This document shows positions 1-10,236 of a stretch of 64,000 bases of DNA, piece after piece (position 1 is the stretch's first letter; the number at the start of each line of letters is the position of its first letter). The notes under the pieces were generated by a model, which worked only from the letters and a program-made list of their open reading frames with translations, had not been told where the DNA came from and made no database searches. This DNA is from Xenoacremonium recifei (taxonomy: Eukaryota; Ascomycota; Sordariomycetes; Hypocreales; Nectriaceae): the NCBI GenBank assembly GCA_012184525.1, contig WOFQ01000010.1, positions 1-64,000 of the forward strand. The letters run 5' to 3'. The position numbers were made by a program, and so were the translations under genes.

Positions 1-1233
1 CCTAGCAGCTGTTGTGTGCCGTTGTGGCCTGCAAAGATGATCCTGCTAACGTGGTGCTAACAGCCCCACGTCGAGAAAAATTTTTACAGGAGAGAGTTGA
101 GTTCTCTGGCCGCAAATTCGGGAGACTTGACTTCAGGGTAGGTTCGGGGAGTTGCAACAGTTGAGGGGCGCTGATGAGACAAAAAGGGGACGTGGCGGCG
201 GAGCCCTCGGGGAGTAAGGTTCTGGTTGAGCATCTCTATTGTCACTGCAAGTAATATATTCAGCTGGACGTCGGATGACTTGATGCTTATTTTTTCTCCT
301 TCTTCGCCCAGAAATATCCTTATAGTTCTTCATCGACCAGCGCCGAGTCATTTCTTCTCGTCTTTCGCCGCATTGGCCCTCTGAGTACTGGAGGGACACA
401 GCCAGCAGAGCCCGACACACTCTGTAGCTGGTCTGCTTCGAAGATTGTCTCAAATGACGATATCAGGGGGTTTTCTTCGCTGATGAGACTCCATGTCGAT
501 AATCTCCGTCCTTTGGCATCGCGAACGGAGTCAAGGACATCCTGACCGACGGCCATTTGACAGACGTCGCATCCATCACATGCTAAATGAGGAACCAAGC
601 TTGTTATGTTCAAGTACGGTGGACATTCAGCCACCCGCTAATAGTGAAACATTGCCGACGAAGCGTTCGTGAACCCACGATCATTTGCCTCTGATATTGG
701 CTACGCGTCCAGCATTCCCCAGATGTTGTCTACGAAGGATCCACGAGACAAGATTGAACTCCCCGAAGATATGCATGTGCGTGCATCCCGTCTTAATAGT
801 CGGGGATCTCGCCCAGGAAGAATGTAATAAAGGGTCCCCCTTATCGCTTCAAAACCCAAATGGCATCTCAGTGCCGTCGATCGGGGCAGATTAGCTTATT
901 TACTCTGCTATTTTGGCTTGGCTCGTCTGACATGAAACATAAGATCATTTCTATCCACAAAGACGCCATCGGTATTACAGCAATAGAAGGTCGCATCCAA
1001 GCTTTCTGGGTGCCTCCAGCCCCACAATCTCCCATGATTGAGCGGCTGTGCTCAGCTTGGTACACCTCAGCTCGATATTACTGCATTTCTCTGCGTGAAA
1101 TGTCACTGGTCCAGGAGTCCCTATCTCCTGTTGCCCCCCTTTATCTGTCATACATGTACTCCTGTCCTCTTTTCTCCCATCTGCCACTCTAACCTCCCAT
1201 GTCATTCTTTTTCTTGGCGTTTGGAGATTCAGC
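1..1233. other. Left-edge stretch without a supported gene
   Basis: No reading frame here has convincing codon structure, splice signals or a recognised domain. The longest minus-strand frame (320-634, 104 codons) has two cysteines in a CDGC-type context but no recognisable fold. The right end is pyrimidine-rich (about 1130-1230), as expected for the promoter and 5' leader of the acyltransferase gene that starts at 1234. Confidence 0.5.
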
Positions 1234-4052
1234 ATGTTGGCCTTCAACTCTCGTCTGTTCGTTGTAATCGCGGGGTTTCTTTTTCTCATCTCTGTCTTAA
1301 TACAAACAGTTTTCCCCGGCAATGATCCTTACCGATGTCGAGCGCTCTTGGAGACCGGAAGATGGATCGATCATCCCGATAAAGATGGCAGCCGATGGCC
1401 CTTTCAGAAGTGGCAGCCAGATGGATGCATGCTGCACAAGTACACATCAGCCGACATCAGACAATGCTTAGATGGACGATCGATAGCATTGAGCGGCGAC
1501 TCTACGACACGGCAGATCATATATGGCATTGGCAGGCTTGTAAGCACCTCCGCTGTCCTGGCTACCGATTACACATTCAGTTCAAAGCCCTAACAAGATG
1601 CACGGCCTAGCTAGAGCGAGACGAGGCGATCTACGACGAGAAACATGTATCCCAACCTCAACATAATGACTTCAATCTCACGTACCATGGCGTGCCGCTG
1701 GATTTCTACTGGAACCCATACCTGAGGACGGATGAACACGACGCGTTCGTCAAGCAACTCGAATTGATCAAGCAGGAGAAGGAACACCCAGTACCGATAA
1801 AACAACAACAGGGCCCGGCCATGGCTATTTTCGGTGTCGGTGCGTGGTTCACCAAGTCCGAGCCAGGCCAAGGAGCAGTCGAGAAGTACTCATCTGCGTT
1901 GGCTGGTGTATCCGACGTTCTAGGCACTCGAGACGACTTCTTCACCAGACCAATGGATCCGGAAGACGGCATCGGCAACCACGTCTTCTTCGCACCCCCG
2001 GCTGGACCATACTACACCATCGATCAAGCACATTCGAAAAGCGAAGGCTCCCGTAAGGTTACCAAAGAGTTGCAGGACTATTTGAAGGAGAACGACGACA
2101 AGAACTGGTGGCAGGCCTGGGCTATTCCAAACATGGTTGACACACAGAACAAGACCATCGTTGACCCAAAGGTTACTGGCTGGCACGTCATCAACACAGT
2201 CGCCGAGACCAAAGCAAACCTGTTCTTGAATCTCCGCTGCAACGCCCGGCTGGACCGCCTGAAGAGCTATCCGTACAGCCGAACATGTTGCACGGACTAT
2301 GGAAACAAGCCTCTTGTTCAACGCGGGGTCATACTTTTCGGGATCGTGTATCTGGCAGCTTGTCTGACGCTGGAAATCCTGAGCATGGTTTCTTCGTACG
2401 ACAACTCGAAGCGATCGCTCTTGAACATGGAGACTGGGTCTTTCGCCATGGCCGTGCTTCTATGCTACTATGCCGATCGCACGCAGATGTTTGCCAAGGG
2501 AATGAAGCTCTGGTCGACCACCGACTTCACCATCTTCATGGCAGGTTCCGTTGCGATTGGCCTGGTCTCAATTCGCCGATCGAAGCCACCCCGGGCAAAG
2601 CCTGGAGCTCCAGCTCCAAGTCCCGACCAGCCATTTCTCTCTCGCGACCAGACCGACGAGTGGAAGGGCTGGATGCAGTTCGTCATTCTCATCTACCACT
2701 GGACTGGCTCTATGGGCCAGGAAGTCTATATCTTTGTGCGCCTGCTCGTGGCTGCTTACCTCTTCCAGACTGGGTACGGCCATACGAGCTTCTTTCTGGC
2801 CAAGAAGGACTTCTCTTTCAAGCGAGTAGCATCTGTCCTGCTCCGCATCAATCTCTTGCCCGTTTGCCTGGCTTATGCCATGAATACCGACTATATGAAC
2901 TACTACTTCTCGCCACTAGTCAGCTTCTGGTTTCTGATCGTGTACATCACGATGGCTGTCGCACACAAGAGCCTGAACAGCAATATTCAGTTGGTTCTCG
3001 CCAAAATTTGCGTATCAGCCGTCCTCATTACCATTCTGATGAGAACGCCGCTCCTCCGCTGGCTGTTTACGTGCCTTCGAATTTTCTTCAAGATTGAATG
3101 GGATGTGCGGTCGTGGGAGTACCGAGTATCCCTGGATTTATTTGTCGTATATGTTGGTATGCTTACTGCTGTCGCCTACCAGCAGAGCAACAAAGTGGAC
3201 GTTCATCTTGCGCTGCGACTTAGCCTTGCTCTTGTCGGTATTCTTGCTATCACTGGATATGCTCTTTCCGCACCGAAGTTTGCCTCGCTAGCCGAGTATC
3301 GATCCTGGCACCCGTACATCTCGTCCATCCCTATCTTGGCCTTTGTCGCCGTACGGAATGTTTCCAGCCCGGTCCGGAATTACTACTCGAAGGCAATGGC
3401 TTGGCTTGGCCAATGTTCTTTGGAGACGTACACTCTCCAATTCCACCTTCTTCTCGCTGGCGACACCGAAGGTGTTCTCCTGCTTGGGGCATTCAATGGT
3501 GATGGTTCGTTATTAGGAGATCGTTGGAGGTCCTTGATTTTTATCCTCCCACTTTTCTTGTGGATAAGTTCTTTGACGGCAACAGCAACTGGGAACATTG
3601 TCCAGTTCATTCTGAAAACATCACCATCACCACCAAAGGAAGACCTCCCGAGAGCACAACCTTTGCCTACTCCAGCGAGAAATGAAGCGCCAACAGAAAA
3701 CGGGACTTACAAAGACTCGGAGGCAACACCTCTGAACCCAGACGTACAAGAGAGTGACGCAGAGCGGAAAGCCTCTCAGGATTCCAACTCGTTTTACGAT
3801 GTGGAGCGAAAGAACCACGACTCGGACATCGAGTCACTTCTTCATGAGGAGGACCTGGCGGAATTCACCACGTCGCGGTATAGATTCAATCGCTTCAAGG
3901 AGATTATCTCATCGGCGGTTTCCTTGGTCTTCTCTCTTCAATCTCGGGTTCTATTGCTCTTGGCAGTCATGTGGTTGTTGAACTTGGCAAGCCCGGGCCG
4001 ACTAAATACTCCAGTACCAGATGGCTATACGCCTCATAATGCTCATAACTAA
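1234..4052 (+). CDS. Cas1p-like O-acetyltransferase (10-TM acyltransferase)
   Basis: A predicted Golgi membrane protein of the Cas1p family, which O-acetylates glycans such as fungal capsule or wall polysaccharide. Two exons are inferred, 1234-1539 and 1611-4052; the 71-nt intron has a GTAAGC donor and a CTAAC branch site, and the product is 915 aa. Residues 8-27 form a signal anchor. An N-terminal SGNH/PC-esterase-like domain contains LSGDSTT with the nucleophile Ser90. The C-terminal half has about ten hydrophobic segments and the family signature running from FLSRDQTDEWKGW to YHWTGS. A charged cytoplasmic-like tail (about residues 760-880) precedes a last hydrophobic segment. The expected DxxH pair of the esterase domain reads TGWH (residues 291-294). 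The gene ends 174 bp from the oppositely oriented methyltransferase gene. The family call is firm; the substrate is unknown. Confidence 0.85.
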
Positions 4053-4226
4053 AATAGACATGGGCAATTGATTTAACGGTTTAATGTATTCCTAGAACTT
4101 CAATAGTAATGGACCTCAATGTAAGATTAATTGATCGGGTTTAACCATTTGCTATCAGTCCGTTGCATACATTAACTGTGGCAACGAATGTTCTTGCTTC
4201 TTGTCAGCCATCTTGTGGTCATCTCA

Positions 4227-5719
4227 TCATTCTGGCTTTCGAGCATAAACAACTCGCTGCCGGTAGAACGGATGGAACTTTCCAGATCGAATTTCCTTTC
4301 GAAGCTGGGCGCAGTACAAAGTAACCTCGTCGTTAGACCAACCAAGAACCATATTGGCCATGAACAGCACATAGCCCTCGTAATCTTGCTCAAGAGCAGC
4401 TTGAGAGAACTGACCGATTTCCTTGAGCCGGGGATCCTTTGCCCATCCTCCGATAGGTGCCTGTCATTGTTAGTACCTCTGAATTTAGAAAAATAGGGAA
4501 GCCTCACCTTGAAGTCCCAGGTGTGAATATCGACAAAGCCGGCATCTTCCATGCCCTTCTGCTGTAGGTCCTTGTCCAGAATCTCGAATGTGCGGTTTAG
4601 TTTCTTGCCTCCTTCAATGAAGAACTTGCCCCATTCGTTGATCGCACATTTCTCGGTTACAGTGCCATCGTCGCTTTCCATTCTAGGGGATGCTTCGTAG
4701 CTCTCGACCCAACCGCCGGGCTTACAGACTCGGTATGCTTCTTTGAAAAGGGCAGACCAGTCGCTAATGCTTCCATAGAGATAGCGCATATGGACGTAGT
4801 CGATCGAATCTGGCTCAAAGGTCCACTCTTGTGTGCAGTCTTCGATCTCACTAAGACTGTTAGATCTATTGGTGCCAGCTTCCTGGACTTTCTTACAATT
4901 TCAGGTTCGGGGGGACCCAGGATGGCTGGATTGGAGAAATATCTGTCCCAATAACTGAGACTTCGGCATGCTCGTCGGCAAAGTCACTGTGGTGGGTATT
5001 AGATAGTTCGTCCTAAGAAAATATCTCGGGGCACTTACATGGCCCAAAGTCCTGATTTTAGTTAGCTAAAGTTGGCGATTGATGTCATAAAGGGCCACTT
5101 ACCGGTCCCGGTCCCTATATCCACGACTTTCTGATACCACCGTTAGCATTTCTATAGGTCGGGGTGAATATCTTGTTAGCAGACCTGAATATCATCTCCC
5201 AAAGGAGCCAGGTGAAGTTTTCCTTCGAGCGATAACGAAAGCAAATGGTGGCTGATGTCTTTAGCTTAGGTAAAACAAAGCTAAATGTTGAGTCCTACTT
5301 GATATCCATCGACTCATTGTGATGTTCATCATTTGGTGTCCTGTCTAAGGTGAGCTCGCGCTTATTAACGCTTGGAGGGAAAGAAGACTTCATACCAGTA
5401 TTCAGCAGTTCCTCGCTCAGCATGGTAAGTTCTGCCATGAATCGTGCGATAATGAAGAATGCTCGATGAAATCGACTCTGTGGAAGTCGCAGCTTCACTA
5501 CCGACCGCTGAATCTGCATCGTCGTCGTCTGCATCATCCTAGACGGCATAAGCTACGTCATCTTTCAGGTTCATCTTGACGTACTCCGCCTGTTAAAGCC
5601 ACCCAATGCTGCGCATCGTGAAAACCTGCCGCAGGCTCAACGGCAGGTGGTTCTGCCGTGGGTGATCTAGATTTCGGAGACGTAGAGGGACTTTTCCCTT
5701 TGGGCGAGCTTCCTGCCAT
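4227..5719 (-). CDS. LaeA-like SAM-dependent methyltransferase
   Basis: A class I methyltransferase of the fungal LaeA-like/TAM family; members act in regulation of secondary metabolism or on unknown substrates. Nine exons were reconstructed: 5719-5585, 5538-5396, 5340-5299, 5251-5185, 5130-5103, 5051-5039, 4986-4897, 4850-4508, 4460-4227. They join in frame to 364 aa. The introns are only 46-55 nt. The N-terminus is acidic and Ser-rich, leading to the family block YRTIHGRTYH. The SAM motif is VVDIGTGTGLWAID (residues 131-144), followed by IGTDISPIQPSWVPPN, EIEDCTQEWTF and VCKPGGWVES. The end RSGKFHPFYRQ...YARKPE is also typical. Exon 6 is only 13 nt. An in-frame upstream ATG at 5794 is possible, but 5719 gives the usual N-terminus. 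Paralogues of LaeA are numerous, so this need not be LaeA itself. Confidence 0.88.
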
Positions 5720-6811
5720 GCCGTAGTATCGGTTGTTTGTTTCTATGTAAGATAAATCCTTTGGAGGAGAGTGATGAATTCGAAATCCGCGCAATACCCA
5801 TCAGAACAGCGGGGGTTATCTGTCAGGTCTTGCGATGCAACCCTGGTCCTCCCCCACTTGATATGGACACCGCCACCTCGTTTTGGAGGATTCTGGGGGT
5901 TAAAAAGGTCACCTAAGGGACGGGATCTACTTCTTTTAATCCGATATCCCGTTCTAATTACAAAGGTATCACCATCGTTCAAGCCTCTGGAGCCTAAAAC
6001 ACAGCAGAACCAAGCGCTCTGGTCTGATAGCAAATCAGCTGCAACTACATCTAAACCCTAGGCTTGGCTGTCGGCTCTACAGCATTATAAGGCATGCTCA
6101 AGTAAAGTTTGGCGTAGTATCTTTTAAACAGCCACTGACGGGGATAAGGCCATGGACCATATCAGCATTGAATATAGGAGCAAGATAACAGACCTTGTCC
6201 TGGTCGGTTCTGGCTTGAAATCGCGTTAAGATGCTAAGACGTACTAGAGAATTCTCCGACTCACCCTATTACTCTGTACTCCGTAGAGTGCCTAAAATCC
6301 GGGGTTAGGGCGGTACGCACCTAAAAATCCGCTAGGAGGGCGCCCTCTGAACCTCCGCAAAGAAATTCTGGGTGGCGGGCTGCAATACAGGACTCGGGCA
6401 ATTTCTCATAGTTAATTCGAGTCTACAAGTATATATACTTACGGGATGCAGCACTTGCAATCCTTACTTAATAGTTCATACCCGTATCTATATGCGTATA
6501 CAAGAGGCAGGATTGTCCAGCATCCCAACGAGAGCGACAACGGAAGATCGCCTAGCTTATCTTATCAGCCCGGCTTCGTCGGCCCCTCGCGATCTGACAC
6601 TATTCATCCCGGATTACCAATCAGGCCCCCTATCGTGGCATTCCAAGGCCGACACGTCAATCCTTCAATGCCATGATCATCTCTCCTCATCAACACTCCC
6701 TGCAACTCGCTCTACATGTGAACCCAAGCCTCTTTCCTCCTCATTGACCAGCTCCGTCGCCCTCTCGGGCTACACCGCACCGGAACGTGACACCCGCATC
6801 CCGCCCCGACT
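5720..6811. other. Intergenic region between methyltransferase and MFS genes
   Basis: This is the shared upstream region of two divergent genes. No coding sequence is supported. A perfect 14-bp palindrome, aagtatatatactt, lies at 6427-6440. Base composition is somewhat more AT-rich than in the genes around it. Nothing else recognisable was seen. Confidence 0.5.
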
Positions 6812-8754
6812 ATGCATCCCGCCCCGGGCGCCACATCCACACCCTCCGGCTCCGGCGCCGGCGCCGACGCAGCCTCCTTCACCGCGTCCGAGCAGACGCC
6901 GCTGCTCTCCCGCGCCAGCTCGGCCACCCTGCGCAATGGCTCCGAGGCGTCGCAGTCCGATCGCGGCTCTTCCCCGGACGCTGCCGGCCCTAGACACCCC
7001 GTCAGCGTCGGCCGGGCCGTCGCCATCGCCTTCAGTCTCTGGCTGCTCATCTTCCTCCAAGGTTTGTTTGTCTCCGCTCATGACCGGCTCCGACACTTAC
7101 TGACAAGCATGCCAGCTTCAAACATGTCTGGCATGACCATGATCCAAGGCCAGATCGCGGAGGACCTCGAGGCTTATGAATCCGCCATGTGGTTCACCAG
7201 CTCGTACCTCATCCCAATGTCCTCGCTGGGCCCGCTGGCCGGCCGCTTGGCAACTATCTTCCCGCCACGTGCCCTGGTGCTGCCCGTGGCGGCCTTTATT
7301 GCTATCGGCAGCCTCGTGTGTTCCCGCGCGACCACGTTTGGAACCTTCATCGCGGGGCGGGCCGTGGCGGGCTTAGGCGGCGGTGGCGTGCTGACGCTGG
7401 CTGTCATCTTGGTGCTGCAGCTGACGAGCAAGAAGACTCGGGGTATCTTTGTTGGGCTCGTGAATGCGGGTTTTACACTGGGTGTATCGTTTGGCGCAAT
7501 TGTGTACGGGGCGCTTCTGCCGGCTATCGGATGGGTGAGTTCTGTCACTGGTCTACTCATGAGATAAGTTTCTGACCTATACAGCGACCAATGTTCCTTA
7601 TTCAGTTTCCATTCTCCATCATTGCTGGGTTTGGCGTCTACTTCAGTCTCCCTAGCATGAGGACCGAAGACGATGCGAAGAAGGGCTCAGTTAAGGACAG
7701 ACTCGTTCGCATCGACTACCTCGGCGCCGCCTGCATGGTAAGTACTCTGATCTGAACCACCAACTCATAAACCCATCTGATTGTCGTTGTTATCTAGACA
7801 GTCACAATTGTCCTCTTCCTCTACGGGCTGGCAGGCGACATCAAACCAATCCCCCTGATCTGCTCCCTCGTCGCTCTCCTGCTGTTCCTGACTGTCGAAT
7901 ACCTGATCGCCTCCGACCCCATCATCCCCCTCAAAGTACTATCGTCCCGCGGCGTCCTGCTCTCCTGCCTCGCGCAGCTAGGTCTCATGTCCGCCCGCTG
8001 GAGCGTGCTCTTCTATGCCCCCATCTTCATGCTCGCTGTTCGCGGCGCTGCTCCCGCCGCTGCCGGCTCTGTACTTGTCCCGACAAATCTGGGTTTCGGC
8101 TTGGGTGGTGTGATTGTGGGATGGCTGCACGTCCGCCGCAGCGGTGCCTTTTGGCTGCCCTCGATTTTCTCTGTGGCGGCTTTCAGTGTGAGTCTGTGGG
8201 TGCTATCCTTTGCGGGTACACCAAAGGTTCCCATTGCTGCGTTCGTCTCGATTGTGTTCATCAATGGTCTCGCGACGGGTGCGGGCCTGAACTACACTCT
8301 CGCGCACATCCTTCACCTGAGTCATGAGGACACAGAATTTGTGACAACGAGTCTCCTTGCCACCTTCCGAGGCTTTGGCGGTAGCTTCGGTACGGCAATT
8401 GGAGGGGGTATCTTCTACCGACTATTGCGCAGTAGTCTCACGGCCGGCTTCCTTGGTTTGGATGGCGGCGACACATTAAGCCCCGACCATAAGCGTCTCG
8501 TCTCCAAGCTTCTGGGAACCCCCGGCTTGGTCTTTAGTGGGACTCTGAGTGACGCCGAGCAAGTTATCGCTGTCAACGGCTATGCCGGAGCTGCGAGGGG
8601 TGTTTGGCAAGCGGCAGCTGGACTGGGCTTGATCATGATCGCGGTCCAGGCTGGGACCGGGTGGACAGCGCCTGCGGGAGATGAAGAGGAAGAGATTGAT
8701 GAAACTGCGGTACGCGCCGAGTTGACCGAGAACGAGGGCTTTGGTGAGGCGTGA
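6812..8754 (+). CDS. MFS transporter, DHA2/vacuolar basic amino acid (Vba-like) type
   Basis: A major facilitator of the drug:H+ antiporter-2 superfamily branch that includes Vba and Fnx1 transporters. Exons are 6812-7061, 7116-7534, 7585-7737 and 7798-8754, giving 592 aa; the introns are 50-60 nt and all junctions keep frame. The first ~65 residues are a soluble Ser-rich tail with EQTPLL, an acidic dileucine-like signal of the sort used for vacuolar sorting. Then follow multiple hydrophobic helices, the loop motif GPLAGRLATIFPPR (motif A-like), GRAVAGLGGGGVLTL (motif C/B region) and GWRPMFLIQFPFS, typical of DHA2 proteins. The tail is acidic. Vacuolar basic amino acid transport is one option; drug or metabolite export is equally possible, and the neighbouring LaeA-like gene does not settle it. 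Confidence 0.85.
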
Positions 8755-10236
8755 GGGTAGATGTTTTTATCAGCGGAGGAAATCAAGAAAGTTTGACTTG
8801 AAAAATGAGCCACATGGTGGTACTCAGGGGATGTACATCTTACTATCAACTACCAGGCCTAGAAGCGTGTAACAAAGTCCGGAGTCAGGGCGTTTCAGTA
8901 GACAAATCCGAGATTGACATTATCATAATATTTTCCTACTCTAAAAGCAAAATCTTTATGGATTGCAATAAGTAAGCCCAGTCTTGCCTTTCTCTCCAAG
9001 CACCCGTCTAGATGATCACTATAGCTTTACCCTACACTCTTCAACTCTTCAAGCCCGATGAAGTGTCGAAGACTCGTATAAAATCCTTCCAGTTTTAAAA
9101 GACAAAATATCGACGGCATAATATTTGACGATCTCAATCACATCTCCCCAAAGCCACTGCCCCTTCAAATCTATCAACCCGGCTGGCTTCAATCCCGAAA
9201 TCTGCATTGTCATGTCTTCATGCACCAACATCACCAATACACACTCTCCGACGCTTCCGATCTCCCCTCTCATCTTTCCCTTTCCGTCCTCTCAACCTAA
9301 CATGATTCGCACAACCCCCCTCGTCCATCGAACCACACCTGGCTTCATCCCCACGACATGCATTCCCGATCCCCTCGCAATCGCTCTCGAGCCTCTTGTC
9401 CGCGTCACCGTCGCTCATCCGTGCCAATTTCCCGCTCCTTCAAATCCGAAACCTCGATCCTGCTTCAAAACCCCTGGTCTCCGGCTGTCTCGCCTGTCGG
9501 TGCTGACGGCCCGTTCTACCGACACACTCCCTCCGGCTCCCCGGCTGGACAGGGAATCCCTGCATCCCTGTTCCGCCTTGTCCTAGTACCCGTCAGATCT
9601 TAAGGCCAAGGATCGGTAGTCAACTTGCCTCACTCTACCGAATGATCCTGGGGTTTGGTATATACCAGAGCATAGTCCTGCAGCCAATTTCGAATCCTTC
9701 TAAACTGTAGTCTGGCCGAGTGCCGGCAGTCCCATGAAATCCTCTCTAAGCGAGCTCAACCCCTTCCATTAGTGGAGAAAGATCCTTCGAGAAATATGAA
9801 GAAGTCCAAATGTTGGTAGAGGTTCAACCTGTCACTTCTGAGAATAGGAGTGAATTTCATAAGATAAAAAGCGCTGAGATTAACGTGCCGCATGTAATGT
9901 CCAAATGCAGAAGGCTTTCAATATGTCATCATCCAAAATATCAAACACAGAACGCTAGATATACAATAATCCAAAATTTAGCCGCAAATCAAATTCAAAC
10001 ACAGCCCCTGCGCCGTCGTATATTTTTACAGTGCACATTTTGTTGTTCCTCCGTACCATGGTCATGGGTGCTGTAAACCGCTTCATAACAAATTTGGTCC
10101 CAACCAACAGCGTTGCCGTCATGCCCTGAATGCCACATAAACACCTCTTCAGTGAAGGTGTCTTGAAAAAAAAAGTCCGAAAAAGACGAAAAGAAGAGAA
10201 ATAAAGGCGAGAGACCTTTTCAGATGTCTACAGACA
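8755..10236. other. Intergenic region between convergent genes
   Basis: This lies between the 3' ends of the MFS gene and of the Zn2Cys6 regulator. Short proline- and serine-rich frames (for example 9125-9586) show no domain and no splice support. The left part (about 8900-9120) and right part (about 9850-10200) are AT-richer, consistent with 3' untranslated sequence. No gene is supported. Confidence 0.5.

Noticed and set aside
320..634. 104-codon minus-strand frame with a CDGC-type motif near the left edge
   Set aside because: Too few cysteines and histidines in the right spacing for a zinc finger; no homologous pattern.
5720..6480. Possible RIP-degraded transposon remnant
   Set aside because: Only mildly AT-rich, no terminal repeats and no transposase-like frame.
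6372..7103. 243-codon + strand frame overlapping the MFS first exon
   Set aside because: It is another frame of the Pro/Ser-rich MFS N-terminus; the MFS frame has homology and matching splice sites.
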